Assembly (NCBI GenBank): GCA_003556605.1
Contig: PWQX01000181.1
Location: 1-40,960, forward strand
Reading direction: 5' to 3'
Source of the DNA: Spirochaetaceae bacterium
GTDB taxonomy: Bacteria; Spirochaetota; Spirochaetia; DSM-27196; SLAA01
DNA length: 40,960 nucleotides
Shown piece by piece: positions 7,534-16,402 of the stretch (its first letter is position 1; each line of letters starts with the position of its first letter). Both the position numbers and the translations under genes were made by a program. The notes beneath the pieces were generated by a model that was given only the letters and a program-made list of their open reading frames with translations, was not told where the DNA came from and did no database searches.

Positions 7534-10500
7534 TCACTGCGGCGAATCCCCTTCGGGGAGCCCGGGCGCTTCGAAAGTCGCCTGAGCTTCCGGATGGTCG
7601 GGGTCAACCCGCCGAAATAGATCTCGCACTCGATCGAACTGGCGCGTGTAGAGAACCGAGAGCCCGGTGCTGGTAACGGTGCCTTCAACCGGACCTTCGT
7701 ACTGCCTGAGCCGAAAACCGCGCAGACGATATCGTCCGTCTTCAGTGACCAAGTACTCCAGGGTTACATCGCCGGCAAACTCGCCTGCTTCAGCCTCCCG
7801 CCGCCGCTCGCCCTCAACGTCGAACCGGCCGCCCAGTTGTACAATAAGCCGATCACCGAAAAGCCGTTGCGTGATGTCAACGTGTACTTCGGTCCTGCCC
7901 TCGGGACCCTCCTCAGTGTATTCCTCATACGATTCAACGTCGAAACGCAGATCGGTCCCGGGCAGGATCCGACCCGCCATGACGTTCAATTGCTGTGTCA
8001 GAATCCGCGCTGCGCTCGAGCGCCCGCCCGGAACAAGCGCTGCAGTTTGATCGACACCGGTTAAGTCGTCGGCGATGAACTGGTTCAAGACGATGAGCGC
8101 GAAAGCCTGTCGATTTCGATCGGCCTCGTGCTCGTTGAGCTGCTGGATTCGCCTGTAGACAGCGCCGCCAAGCGCCCCGCGTTGTTCGGCCGGCATGTCG
8201 AGCTCAAAGCTGATGTCCGGTTCGGTTAACCGCCCCCGCATTATCAGCACAACCTGAAACGGGAGCTCTGTGCGGTAGACTCCCCGCTCTTGATCAGGTA
8301 CGTAAGCGGCAAAGAGGTTCTCAGGCGACGCGCGCACGCTGTAAACCGCATCGATATTAAGCTCTGCGTCGAGGGGGTCGCCGGTCCAGACCACTGTGCT
8401 TCCCGGTTGAATCACGAATCTCCGCCTCGTGATGGTGTAAAACGAAAGCTCGTAGTCTCCTTGCGAGACTGTGTAGCTGCCGGACAACGTGACGGTCCCA
8501 CCCGGCACCACGGCAAGGCTGAGGTTCCCGCCACCGCGCAGCCTAAGCCGATCACCGGATTGCGGATCGACAATCATCGTTAACCGCGTGTCCGGGTCTA
8601 TGACAACGTTCACGCTGAGCTCAAGTCTGTCAAAGGTGGCATCAAACATGTCCTCTGCGCGCAGCTCAAGCGCGCGGTCGGTACCGCGTGGCACCGCGTA
8701 CCGTTCGTCAGCGTCAACAAAGCGGACCACGCCTTCGCCTTCGTGCACAATCGGTGCGCGGTCGGGCATAACGAACGTTACGGCGCTGCCCTGTTGCAGC
8801 CCGGCGCTGCCTTCGACTACCGGCTCATCACGCGTCCCGCTGATTTGTAGGTCGCTGTCTATCACGATGCGGCCGTACAACTGGTCGTTGTGAGCAGCGG
8901 CGGTATCCATCACGATAAAGCGATCGGCACGAACCGCTAGCTTAAAGCGCAGTGCGCCGGCCGGAGACGGGAACTCAATATCGCCTTCTGCCACCGCTTT
9001 GTTCCCGTCCGTGTCGTGCACCACGAAATCACTGAGCACCAACACACCATCCGAAAACGCAATGCGCTGATCATCGACGAAGAACGCAGTGTTAAGCGCT
9101 GCCGGCGCAACTCTCGCCTCGTGAAACCCGAGCTCACCTTCGCCGAATACCGGATCCTCCCTACCGCTATCAAAACCAACCCACCCTGACCCGTTCATAT
9201 AACCCTCGGTGTCGGTTAACTCCGCGAGCGTTACAGCCTCAAGGTATGCGAGATCTAACCGGCCGATTTCGAACTCAATACGGGCAATACCTTCAGATGG
9301 TATCGCGTAACCGGTTCCGCGAGCCCGATTCGCTTGATGCTCGATTGCAAAGCCGCCGGTGAACCGTCCGGGGATTCGGTTGTCCAGCTCCAAACTCACA
9401 CGGCCGAGCTCAAGCCCCTCAATTCGTAAGTCGGAAACCGCGAGCTCGGCGACCACCAGAGGCTCTGACTCTCGCAGCAGAACCTCGACGCTACCGTTCA
9501 GGAGTCCGGAGAGACGCTCTTCCGGCACACCCAGTGGCCCGCCGATCGTGGTTAGCGCAACGTTGGAGATATCGATTTCAAGCGGCTCGGTTCCGTCGGG
9601 CTCTTCGCGGGTACGCGCGCTGACCCATTGTTCACCGCTTCGCACTCTGATGTTGTGAACCGTAATCCGGTCGCGCTCAAACCGTATCTCGTGGTCCTCC
9701 GGTGCAACCCACTGCTCGCCGCGGATAATGATATCATCCGGCATCAGACGCGCGACCACCGCTGTCTCGCGCGCCTCAAGGACAGTTCCCAGCCGCAATA
9801 GCTCTCGCTCCTCGGCGTCCTGCAACGAAAGCCGCGCCTCCCACCGGTTATCACGCGCCGCCCCGTACACTCTCGGGGAGTGCATGAACAGAGCCCCTGC
9901 CGCAACGCCGGCTGCTTGCAGATCATACGAGAGCTCGTCAGTGTCTGAACGCGCTGTGGCCTGCAGTCCGGCAATGTCAACCGCGCCGTAGCTTACACGA
10001 TCGAAGGCGAGCCCAGCGTCCAGTATTCGCTCAGCGCCGTCGAACTCAACCCGCAGCGAACCAGGCGACAGCGCTTGCAGCTCAGGAAAGAATCCGGCCA
10101 GCACCGGATAGAGCTCCTTGATATCAGCATGCAGCACGAATTGGTGCTCCGGCTTCCGCTTGCGAGGTGTCTCGGGTAGGCGGAAAAACTGCTGAGCGTG
10201 ACCGTGCAGTACGCCGGGCAGCGCCGTGAGGGGCACGGTTGAAGTGAGCTCGCCGCCGGCAACCTCCGACTCGAGCACAATATGCGTGTGTCCCGGGACA
10301 TTGTGAGTACGAACCTCTGCCGACGACACCGAACCCGTCTTCTGCCCGTGCCGGACGCGGAGGTCGCTGAGACCAAAGCGTCCGGTCACGGTGTCCGGGG
10401 AGCCGCCGGCAGCGTCGGCAGTGAAAGTGCCGGCAACCTGTACCATGTGGGGCACGATACCCAAGAGCCCCAACTCGGCACGTTCCACCACAAGCTCACC

Positions 10501-12144
10501 GCGATAGCGCGGCTCTCGGGCGAGCAGATCCAGCTTTGCCCACCCGGCGCCCGCAAGCCGCGCGTCGTCGATAGCGCCACGCGCTGCTATCCGCCCTGCC
10601 TGGTATTGCGCCTCGATCGTCACGTCCTGCAGCACCTCGCCGTGTACTTCGACATCCGGCAGGTGGGCAGACACTTCGGCAGTTAAGGTCTCGAGCGTGC
10701 GCCCGCGCCCCTCGGCGCGGAGCTGCAACGCCGCCGCCCCGAGCGGTGTGTCTATCGGCAGCACGCGCCCCACCTCAAACCGTTCAGTTTCAAGCCCAAG
10801 GCGATAGGCGTACCCGTCGACCCCGCCGACCCGATCAGCTTCACCGGCAATCGCAAGATCCCCGTAGGTGCTACGTGCGCGCAACTGCAGCGCGAGCTGC
10901 CGTCGCCCTCCCCGCAACCGCCCGGAAAGCGCCAAGTGCTCCGGCACCGGAGCCTCACGTATCTGCCCGGGAGAAACGAAATAGGCAAGATCGCGGCGGT
11001 CAAGCTCCAGCGCTTCGACGTTGAGCTCCATGCTGCCGTCGCGCCCTTTCGCCAGATCGCGCAGCACTGCTGCACCCCGGAAGCTGCTATGCTCCCCCAA
11101 TCGCAGCCTTAGCTCCGGGACGGCCAACTCGGCCACACCGCCATGTGCCTTGCCCTGAACCCTTATCTGAGGGTACCGGACCTCCGGGATTCCGGGGGTT
11201 CCAAAGTAGTCTTGGAACGCGATCCCGGGAAACGCGTTCGCGAGCTCTTGTATGCTTAGGTGCAGCTCGTCGATATCGACGCTAGCAACTAAATCCTCGG
11301 GCGCTTCGGGCAACTCGCCCCAAGCGGATACCTCAGCAGAGAGATCGGCGACGATAAGACTGTTCTGCGTTCGCGCGCGCAGTTGTTCAGCACGGGCTCC
11401 GGAACGCGAAACCGTCACCAACGCCGACAGCTCGGTCAGCTCTATACCGTCACCGGCGAGACCCGTGCGTTCGGTAAAAGACATGTCCCGAACCCGTCCG
11501 CTCACCTGCCCGCCGGCGATCTCCAAACCGCTGACGTTCAATGAGAGATCCTGAAGCCGCCACTCGGAGTGTCCGCCGGTTCCCGCGAGCCGCACCTGCG
11601 AGCGGGAGAGCTCGGCTGTCCGGATCTCCACACGCCAAGGGTCTATCCCGCGACTATCCTCAGGGTGCCGACGGCGCACCGCGTCGCGATCGGCCTCGAG
11701 CCCGGTACGACGCCGTAATTGCTCGACTAGCGTAATGAGGTTCACCTTACCGGTTGTTTCGCAGCGATAGAAGTAAGCTCCGGCTCGGTCGACAGCCGCG
11801 TGCGTGATTACAACACGTCGTTGCAGCAAAGCCGGCAGGCTCACGCGCACCGTAATCTCGCCGCTGCGCCACAGCTGTTCACCCTCCGGATCGATGATGG
11901 CGGCCCCAAAGACGCGAAGCTCCGCGACTCCCCGGAGATCCATGGGCACGTGCACGCGCACGCGCTCAAACGAGATCTCACTTCCGGTCTTCTCCGATAG
12001 CCGGCTCGCCGCATGCTCGGCCGCAAACTGCTGTACAACCGGTAAGGTGGCAAACCACACTCCGAGCACCAACGTCAACAGAAGTGCGATAGATACGTAT
12101 ACCAAGGCGCGAACGCCTCGCCGTACAGGGCTAAACCTACCCAC
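7534..12144 (-). CDS. tamB: TamB-type translocation and assembly module protein
   Basis: A 1536-residue inner-membrane-anchored periplasmic protein of the AsmA-like/TamB superfamily. One N-terminal helix (about residues 9-31) is followed by a very long repetitive beta-rich region and the C-terminal TamB (DUF490) domain, seen in phrases such as GGTVTLSGSYTVSQGDYEL and ITQRLFGDRLIVQLGGRFD. Such proteins form a hydrophobic groove across the periplasm and support barrel insertion or lipid transport to the outer membrane. I chose GTG 12144 because GGAGG lies nine bases upstream and the anchor then starts the protein; the frame remains open to 12273. The downstream tamA-type gene starts within or just after its stop codon, so the two are co-expressed. 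Confidence 0.88.
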   Translation of the reverse strand: MGRFSPVRRGVRALVYVSIALLLTLVLGVWFATLPVVQQFAAEHAASRLSEKTGSEISFERVRVHVPMDLRGVAELRVFGAAIIDPEGEQLWRSGEITVRVSLPALLQRRVVITHAAVDRAGAYFYRCETTGKVNLITLVEQLRRRTGLEADRDAVRRRHPEDSRGIDPWRVEIRTAELSRSQVRLAGTGGHSEWRLQDLSLNVSGLEIAGGQVSGRVRDMSFTERTGLAGDGIELTELSALVTVSRSGARAEQLRARTQNSLIVADLSAEVSAWGELPEAPEDLVASVDIDELHLSIQELANAFPGIAFQDYFGTPGIPEVRYPQIRVQGKAHGGVAELAVPELRLRLGEHSSFRGAAVLRDLAKGRDGSMELNVEALELDRRDLAYFVSPGQIREAPVPEHLALSGRLRGGRRQLALQLRARSTYGDLAIAGEADRVGGVDGYAYRLGLETERFEVGRVLPIDTPLGAAALQLRAEGRGRTLETLTAEVSAHLPDVEVHGEVLQDVTIEAQYQAGRIAARGAIDDARLAGAGWAKLDLLAREPRYRGELVVERAELGLLGIVPHMVQVAGTFTADAAGGSPDTVTGRFGLSDLRVRHGQKTGSVSSAEVRTHNVPGHTHIVLESEVAGGELTSTVPLTALPGVLHGHAQQFFRLPETPRKRKPEHQFVLHADIKELYPVLAGFFPELQALSPGSLRVEFDGAERILDAGLAFDRVSYGAVDIAGLQATARSDTDELSYDLQAAGVAAGALFMHSPRVYGAARDNRWEARLSLQDAEERELLRLGTVLEARETAVVARLMPDDIIIRGEQWVAPEDHEIRFERDRITVHNIRVRSGEQWVSARTREEPDGTEPLEIDISNVALTTIGGPLGVPEERLSGLLNGSVEVLLRESEPLVVAELAVSDLRIEGLELGRVSLELDNRIPGRFTGGFAIEHQANRARGTGYAIPSEGIARIEFEIGRLDLAYLEAVTLAELTDTEGYMNGSGWVGFDSGREDPVFGEGELGFHEARVAPAALNTAFFVDDQRIAFSDGVLVLSDFVVHDTDGNKAVAEGDIEFPSPAGALRFKLAVRADRFIVMDTAAAHNDQLYGRIVIDSDLQISGTRDEPVVEGSAGLQQGSAVTFVMPDRAPIVHEGEGVVRFVDADERYAVPRGTDRALELRAEDMFDATFDRLELSVNVVIDPDTRLTMIVDPQSGDRLRLRGGGNLSLAVVPGGTVTLSGSYTVSQGDYELSFYTITRRRFVIQPGSTVVWTGDPLDAELNIDAVYSVRASPENLFAAYVPDQERGVYRTELPFQVVLIMRGRLTEPDISFELDMPAEQRGALGGAVYRRIQQLNEHEADRNRQAFALIVLNQFIADDLTGVDQTAALVPGGRSSAARILTQQLNVMAGRILPGTDLRFDVESYEEYTEEGPEGRTEVHVDITQRLFGDRLIVQLGGRFDVEGERRREAEAGEFAGDVTLEYLVTEDGRYRLRGFRLRQYEGPVEGTVTSTGLSVLYTRQFDRVRDLFRRVDPDHPEAQATFEAPGLPEGDSPQ

Positions 12145-12242
12145 CAGGACGGGTCCTCCCACGGCATTCGCAATTGCCCGGCGCCCTAATGCGGCGCCCG
12201 CCGATCCGGTGCCGGTGAGCCGAAATGCCGCTGCGTACCGTA

Positions 12243-12251
12243 AGCATAACA
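12243..12251 (-). promoter_or_regulatory. Possible extended -10 promoter for the tamB operon
   Basis: On the minus strand the motif TGTTATGCT (extended -10, TGnTATGCT) lies about 100 nt upstream of the GTG start at 12144. The -35 region is weak. A transcript beginning near 12236 would exclude the upstream part of the open frame, which agrees with the chosen start. Confidence 0.35.
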
Positions 12252-12320
12252 CGGCCGCCGACCCATAAGACACCCCCGAACAGGCTCCCGCAAAGACTGC
12301 TGGAGTTTGGCGCCCCCTGC

Positions 12321-12329
12321 TGGTATACT
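12321..12329 (+). promoter_or_regulatory. Extended -10 promoter for the papain-like protein gene
   Basis: TGGTATACT matches the extended -10 motif TGnTATAAT closely. No good -35 box is visible. The predicted start is near 12336, three bases before the ATG at 12339, so the mRNA may be leaderless or translation may begin at the internal ATG 12393. Confidence 0.45.
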
Positions 12330-12338
12330 AGGGCTGTA

Positions 12339-13919
12339 ATGCCACGAGTACAATGGCTCACTGAGAACCTGCTCAACGCCACGCCGACTGCTATGATCGT
12401 GCGGGTGCAGCGCAAGCGGCGCTGCATCACCCTGTTTGCTTTCGTTATTCTGGGCATGCTTGCTGCCGCCGAGGCTGAGGCGCTTACGATAACCGATTGG
12501 TGCACCGAGCACGCGCCGGATCTCGTGGTGGAGGTGCGCTCGCGCAGCGGAAGCCCGTTGCTGCTTGAGTTCTTGCTCAACGACCCGGAACTGGCGCTTG
12601 AGCGCCTCACGATAGAATCCACAGACAGCACAGCAAGCTTCAAAGTGCCTGAAACCGAAGAGATCGACATCAAGCTCACAGCGTTCCACGAGGCAGGAGT
12701 GCACGACATTACGGTCACCATGGAAACCGAAACCGGCTCGTGCACCCGCGAGCTTCAGGTTGCTTTCAGTGACTTCGTGTGGGGACGGGATAATTTCCGG
12801 TTTTCGAACAAGCGCAGCCCGTATGGGTCGGTACGCCCGTACTCACGGGTCTTGTTCCCGTGGGCCGAGGAACGTTTCGGCACCCTGCAGCCGGAGGAGA
12901 AAACCGTCTTGCTGGACTTCACGTATGCCCTGTTCGGAGGGCGGATCGGTAGGTGCTACGCGTTTACCGGAAGCCAAGTCCGCTTTCGCCGTAATTCCGA
13001 TCTGCTGCCGTCCTACTACGACTCAATTTACGCAGTACGCGAGGCCACACCGGATGTCCAAGACCAAATGAACATGCTCCAAAACGATATCATGTTCAAG
13101 CAGTTCGTTAGCAGAGGATACGACCTCGACACCGAGCAATCGCTGGAGAGCCTGCGCTCGGAGACGAGCGCGGTCATTGACGAGATTGCCGCCGGGCGAG
13201 TAGCCGCGTTCGGTTACGTGGCGCCGCAAAGGCATCACTCGATGCTCGCCTACGGGTACCTCACCGACTCCACCGGCGATCGGATAACTCTGATCGTTGC
13301 GAATAACTGGGGTGAAGAACACGATCAGAACATCTTCAGCGAGGCTGCCGAGCGCGTTGCGATCCGCCTCGATGAAGACTACGAGGGGCATCGGGTGCAG
13401 TGGGTTGACACCTCACACCGCGTGTACGAATACGCTGAGCATTTCTTCTTTGTTGACATTCCGGATGAGTACGAGTACGAGCACAAAGCATTGTCGGAGC
13501 TTGTCGCCGAACGGCGTGCCCGCTTGCGTGAAACGCAACACGCGCTTGTTGTCGTCGAGCAGGCTCGTGACGCGGTTCTCGCGGACCAGGAAGGCACCAA
13601 GAGCGGCCGCGTTGGACGAAGAACCTACCGGGATCTGGAATCGGTAAGCTATCGGCGAGTTGAAGATGTACACGTGTTTGAGTTTCCGGCTGAGCATGCC
13701 TTGACCCTGCGCGTTTCGCCGCTGGAGGACAACAGTGAACGGCCGGATGAGACTAAGGCGAATGTGTTCGTGCTCACACACCCTACCCAAAATGGTGTTG
13801 AACTGGTTCACAGCGCAGTTTACACCGAGCTCGATCGCAGCGAGACCGAGGAGCTCAGGTTACGGATAGCCCCGGAAGGGCTGAAAGTCACAACCAAACC
13901 CGCGAACGAAAGCGAGTAG
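12339..13919 (+). CDS. Exported protein with papain-like cysteine peptidase signatures
   Basis: Numbered from ATG 12339 (526 residues); ATG 12393 would give a cleaner signal peptide, with a basic RVQRKRR segment, a hydrophobic core and a likely cut after AEAEA. A beta-rich N-terminal region is followed by three motifs in papain-family order: GRCYAF with Cys206, RHHSMLAYGY with His299/His300, and ANNWGE with Asn322/Asn323, resembling papain's CWAF, HAVxxVGY and NSWG. This suggests a C1-like peptidase or transpeptidase acting in the periplasm or outside the cell. I do not recognise the family by name, and the long C-terminal part (residues about 370-526, helical then beta-rich) is unknown. It is divergent from tamB. 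Confidence 0.7.
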   Translation: MPRVQWLTENLLNATPTAMIVRVQRKRRCITLFAFVILGMLAAAEAEALTITDWCTEHAPDLVVEVRSRSGSPLLLEFLLNDPELALERLTIESTDSTASFKVPETEEIDIKLTAFHEAGVHDITVTMETETGSCTRELQVAFSDFVWGRDNFRFSNKRSPYGSVRPYSRVLFPWAEERFGTLQPEEKTVLLDFTYALFGGRIGRCYAFTGSQVRFRRNSDLLPSYYDSIYAVREATPDVQDQMNMLQNDIMFKQFVSRGYDLDTEQSLESLRSETSAVIDEIAAGRVAAFGYVAPQRHHSMLAYGYLTDSTGDRITLIVANNWGEEHDQNIFSEAAERVAIRLDEDYEGHRVQWVDTSHRVYEYAEHFFFVDIPDEYEYEHKALSELVAERRARLRETQHALVVVEQARDAVLADQEGTKSGRVGRRTYRDLESVSYRRVEDVHVFEFPAEHALTLRVSPLEDNSERPDETKANVFVLTHPTQNGVELVHSAVYTELDRSETEELRLRIAPEGLKVTTKPANESE

Positions 13920-13922
13920 CGT

Positions 13923-14620
13923 ATGCCGAACAACGTAATCCGTAAACGTGCCCAGATTGTGAACGAGATCTTTGGGGAAGGCATACCCGAACTGTGGTGC
14001 CCGTTGCCGACCCCATTATCGCGATACCGCCGGTAATATCGACACCGAGCGTGTGCGCGCGCATCTGCGGCATCTTTCGCCGGCAGTCAAGACGTTTCTC
14101 GCCCCCGGATCAACCGGAGACGGGTAAGAGATGCCGGAGGAGAAACAACGCGAGCTCGTGGATGCGCTGCTCAGCATCGCCGAAGAGCTCCAGGTGTGGA
14201 TCATGATCGGGATGCTGCGGACCGGCCCTGGAGAAGCCCGCGCGGCGATACTTGAAACCGCCGCACAGCTCGACACCGGCACGATGCCAGCCGGAAACCC
14301 AGAACGCGCTGCCGCGCTCGCCGCGCGACGGGTGAGCGGTTTCACCGTGACGGCACCGAAGGGGGCCGAAATCCCGCAAGCCGAGATCCATGCCGAACTG
14401 ACGGCAGCGGATCGCGTTGCGCGGGCCGGGCATGACTACGGCAACATATTCTTGGTGCGCGGCGCCGAGCTGGATTACGCCCTCGTGGCACCAGGCACTC
14501 CAAGCTGCCCCCCCCTTTTTGACCCACTCCGGCAATCGCCTGCCACAGGGCCTGCTTGAACGCGCGGCACGCGCGCTGCAGGAGGCTGATTTCAAGACGC
14601 ACACGGGGTATTTGACGTAG
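13923..14620 (+). pseudogene. Decayed dihydrodipicolinate synthase/aldolase-superfamily (DapA-like) gene
   Basis: Three reading frames together spell one protein related to the DapA / N-acetylneuraminate lyase superfamily. Residues 1-30 (MPNNVIRKRAQIVNEIFGEG, then CPLPTP) run from ATG 13923. The frame shifts near 14013 and continues with PHYRDTAGNIDTERVRAHL and FLAPGSTGDG. An in-frame TAA (14125-14127) stands where relatives have Trp before EMPEE. After IHAELTA near 14401-14411 about 40-45 residues are missing, including the usual catalytic Tyr and the Schiff-base Lys. A further shift near 14485 leads to WHQALQAAPPFLTHSG and the end at 14620. It cannot make an active enzyme. It directly follows the papain-like gene without a clear ribosome site. 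Confidence 0.8.
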
Positions 14621-14668
14621 AGGCGACGCGGCCAACTCAATGCGGCCCCCACATAGATTCGCAGGTGA

Positions 14669-16315
14669 TCAGCGCAACAGCGACTCGCCGGTCATCTCCT
14701 GTGGCTTGTCCAGACCCATCAGAGCAAGCACCGTGGGAAACACGTCGGCGAGCCGCCCGTTGTCGCGCAGCTTCCGCGACGGGACGTCCGGGCTGCCCGA
14801 GGCGCCGCCGCTTCGATCCGGATCCACGATGATGCAATCAACATCATAGACCGTATGCGCGGTGTGCGCGCTATTGTTCTCCGGATCCCACAGCTGCTCG
14901 GAGTTCCCGTGATCGGCAGTGACGATCAGCTTTCCCCCGCGTGCCAGAGCGGCGTCTACGATCAGCTGTACGCATGCATCGACAGCCTCGCAAGCTTTGA
15001 TTGCCGCATCGAGCTTACCGGTGTGACCCACCATGTCACCGTTGGCGAAATTCACGAGAATGAAATCCTCGCAGTCATCGGCGGCGATACGCTTGAGAAC
15101 CACATCACGAACCGCCTCTGCGCTCATCTCGGGTTTCAGATCGTAGGTGCCTACCTGCGGCGACTGCGGCATCTCGCGCTCTTCGCCCTCAAACGGTTCG
15201 TCTCGGTAATCGTTGAAAAAAAACGTCACATGCGGAAACTTCTCGGTCTCCGCGCAGCGGAACTGCCGCAACCCCAGTCTGCTGAGATACTCGCCGGCGA
15301 TACTCTCCATCTTGGGAGGTTTCCGAAACGCAACGTTGACGAGCGGGTTCAACTCTTCCTCGTACGCCGTCATCGTTACCCAATAGACGTCGAGCTTGCG
15401 CCCGCGGTCGAACCCCTTTTGGCCGCTGTCGGGCGACGGCTTGACCGCGCCCTGAAACTCCGGCATCACGAACGCACGCACGATCTCGCGCGGTCTATCG
15501 CCCCGATAATTGAAAAAGACCGCGGTATCACCGTCGGCGATGCGAGTATCCTTCCAGTTCGAGCCCACGCAGCGCGGCGTGACGAACTCGTCGCCGTTTT
15601 GGCTGTCGTTCGTAGGATCGTTGTAGTAAGCCTGCAGCGCGTCGGTTGCGCTGGAGTAACTCTCGATCTCAGCGTCGCGCCCAGTGAGCATATCGTAGGC
15701 TCGTTTTACCCGTTCCCAGCGGTTGTCGCGGTCCATCGCGTAGTAGCGCCCGGCCACCGACGCCACCTGACCCACACCCAGCTCGGCCATCTTGGCTTCG
15801 ATCCGCCGCACGAACTCAATTCCGGTATACGGTCCGGTGTCTCGCCCGTCGGTAAACAGGTGTACCGCCACTCTCTCATGTCCGGCGCGTTTGCACAGCT
15901 CAAGACAGCCGTACAGGTGCCCGAGCAACGAATGCACTCCGGCATCTGAGGCGAGACCCATGATATGCACCCACCCGTTGTTCGCCTTCGCGCGCTCAAC
16001 ACCCTCAAGCAGGGCGCCGTTCGAGAAGAACTCTTCGGTACGGATCGCTTTCGTAATACGCACCGAATCCTGATTCACGATGCGGCCGGCACCCAAATTC
16101 TGATGCCCCACCTCGGAGTTCCCCATCGTCCCCTCGGGCAGGCCAACGTCCTCACCCGAGGTGTGGATGGTCGTCCACGGGTACTCGCGGAGCAATCGAT
16201 CGTTGCACGAGGTATCTGCAAGCTTCACTGCGTTGAACTCGTCGTGTTCAGGATTGGGATTTCGTCCCCACCCGTCACGTACAATCAGCACTACCGGTCT
16301 CGCTCGTTCGCTCAT
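14669..16315 (-). CDS. gpmI: 2,3-bisphosphoglycerate-independent phosphoglycerate mutase
   Basis: Glycolytic enzyme interconverting 3- and 2-phosphoglycerate in the cytoplasm with two metal ions. The 548-residue length fits the family (about 510-550). Asp14 in RDGWG is the first metal ligand, and Ser67 in TMGNSEVGH is the phosphoserine nucleophile. GRYYAMDRDNRWERV in the transferase domain and TADHGNSEQ plus AHTAHT near the C-terminus complete the metal and substrate sites. GGGAG stands nine bases before the ATG. It lies 87 nt downstream of the acyl-CoA synthetase gene on the same strand and could be read from it, but the two share no obvious pathway. Confidence 0.96.
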   Translation of the reverse strand: MSERARPVVLIVRDGWGRNPNPEHDEFNAVKLADTSCNDRLLREYPWTTIHTSGEDVGLPEGTMGNSEVGHQNLGAGRIVNQDSVRITKAIRTEEFFSNGALLEGVERAKANNGWVHIMGLASDAGVHSLLGHLYGCLELCKRAGHERVAVHLFTDGRDTGPYTGIEFVRRIEAKMAELGVGQVASVAGRYYAMDRDNRWERVKRAYDMLTGRDAEIESYSSATDALQAYYNDPTNDSQNGDEFVTPRCVGSNWKDTRIADGDTAVFFNYRGDRPREIVRAFVMPEFQGAVKPSPDSGQKGFDRGRKLDVYWVTMTAYEEELNPLVNVAFRKPPKMESIAGEYLSRLGLRQFRCAETEKFPHVTFFFNDYRDEPFEGEEREMPQSPQVGTYDLKPEMSAEAVRDVVLKRIAADDCEDFILVNFANGDMVGHTGKLDAAIKACEAVDACVQLIVDAALARGGKLIVTADHGNSEQLWDPENNSAHTAHTVYDVDCIIVDPDRSGGASGSPDVPSRKLRDNGRLADVFPTVLALMGLDKPQEMTGESLLR

Positions 16316-16356
16316 CTTATTGCTCTCCCTTTCGTGATACTCGCTAATCGTGTCTG

Positions 16357-16382
16357 TGACGCAATCCTATGACGCAATCCTA
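16357..16382. repeat. Tandem duplication of a 13-bp unit
   Basis: TGACGCAATCCTA occurs twice head to tail at 16357-16369 and 16370-16382, followed by TGACA. It sits in the 87-nt gap between the acyl-CoA synthetase and gpmI. It is most simply a replication-slippage duplication; no function is evident. Confidence 0.6.
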
Positions 16383-16402
16383 TGACACCTGTGATTCGCC
16401 GT

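Noticed and set aside
14855-15949. A 364-codon plus-strand open frame opposite gpmI
   Set aside because: The minus strand encodes intact gpmI with all active-site motifs; the opposite frame has no recognisable protein.
16357-16382. Tandem 13-bp repeat as a CRISPR or iteron array
   Set aside because: Only two adjacent copies without spacers, next to housekeeping genes.
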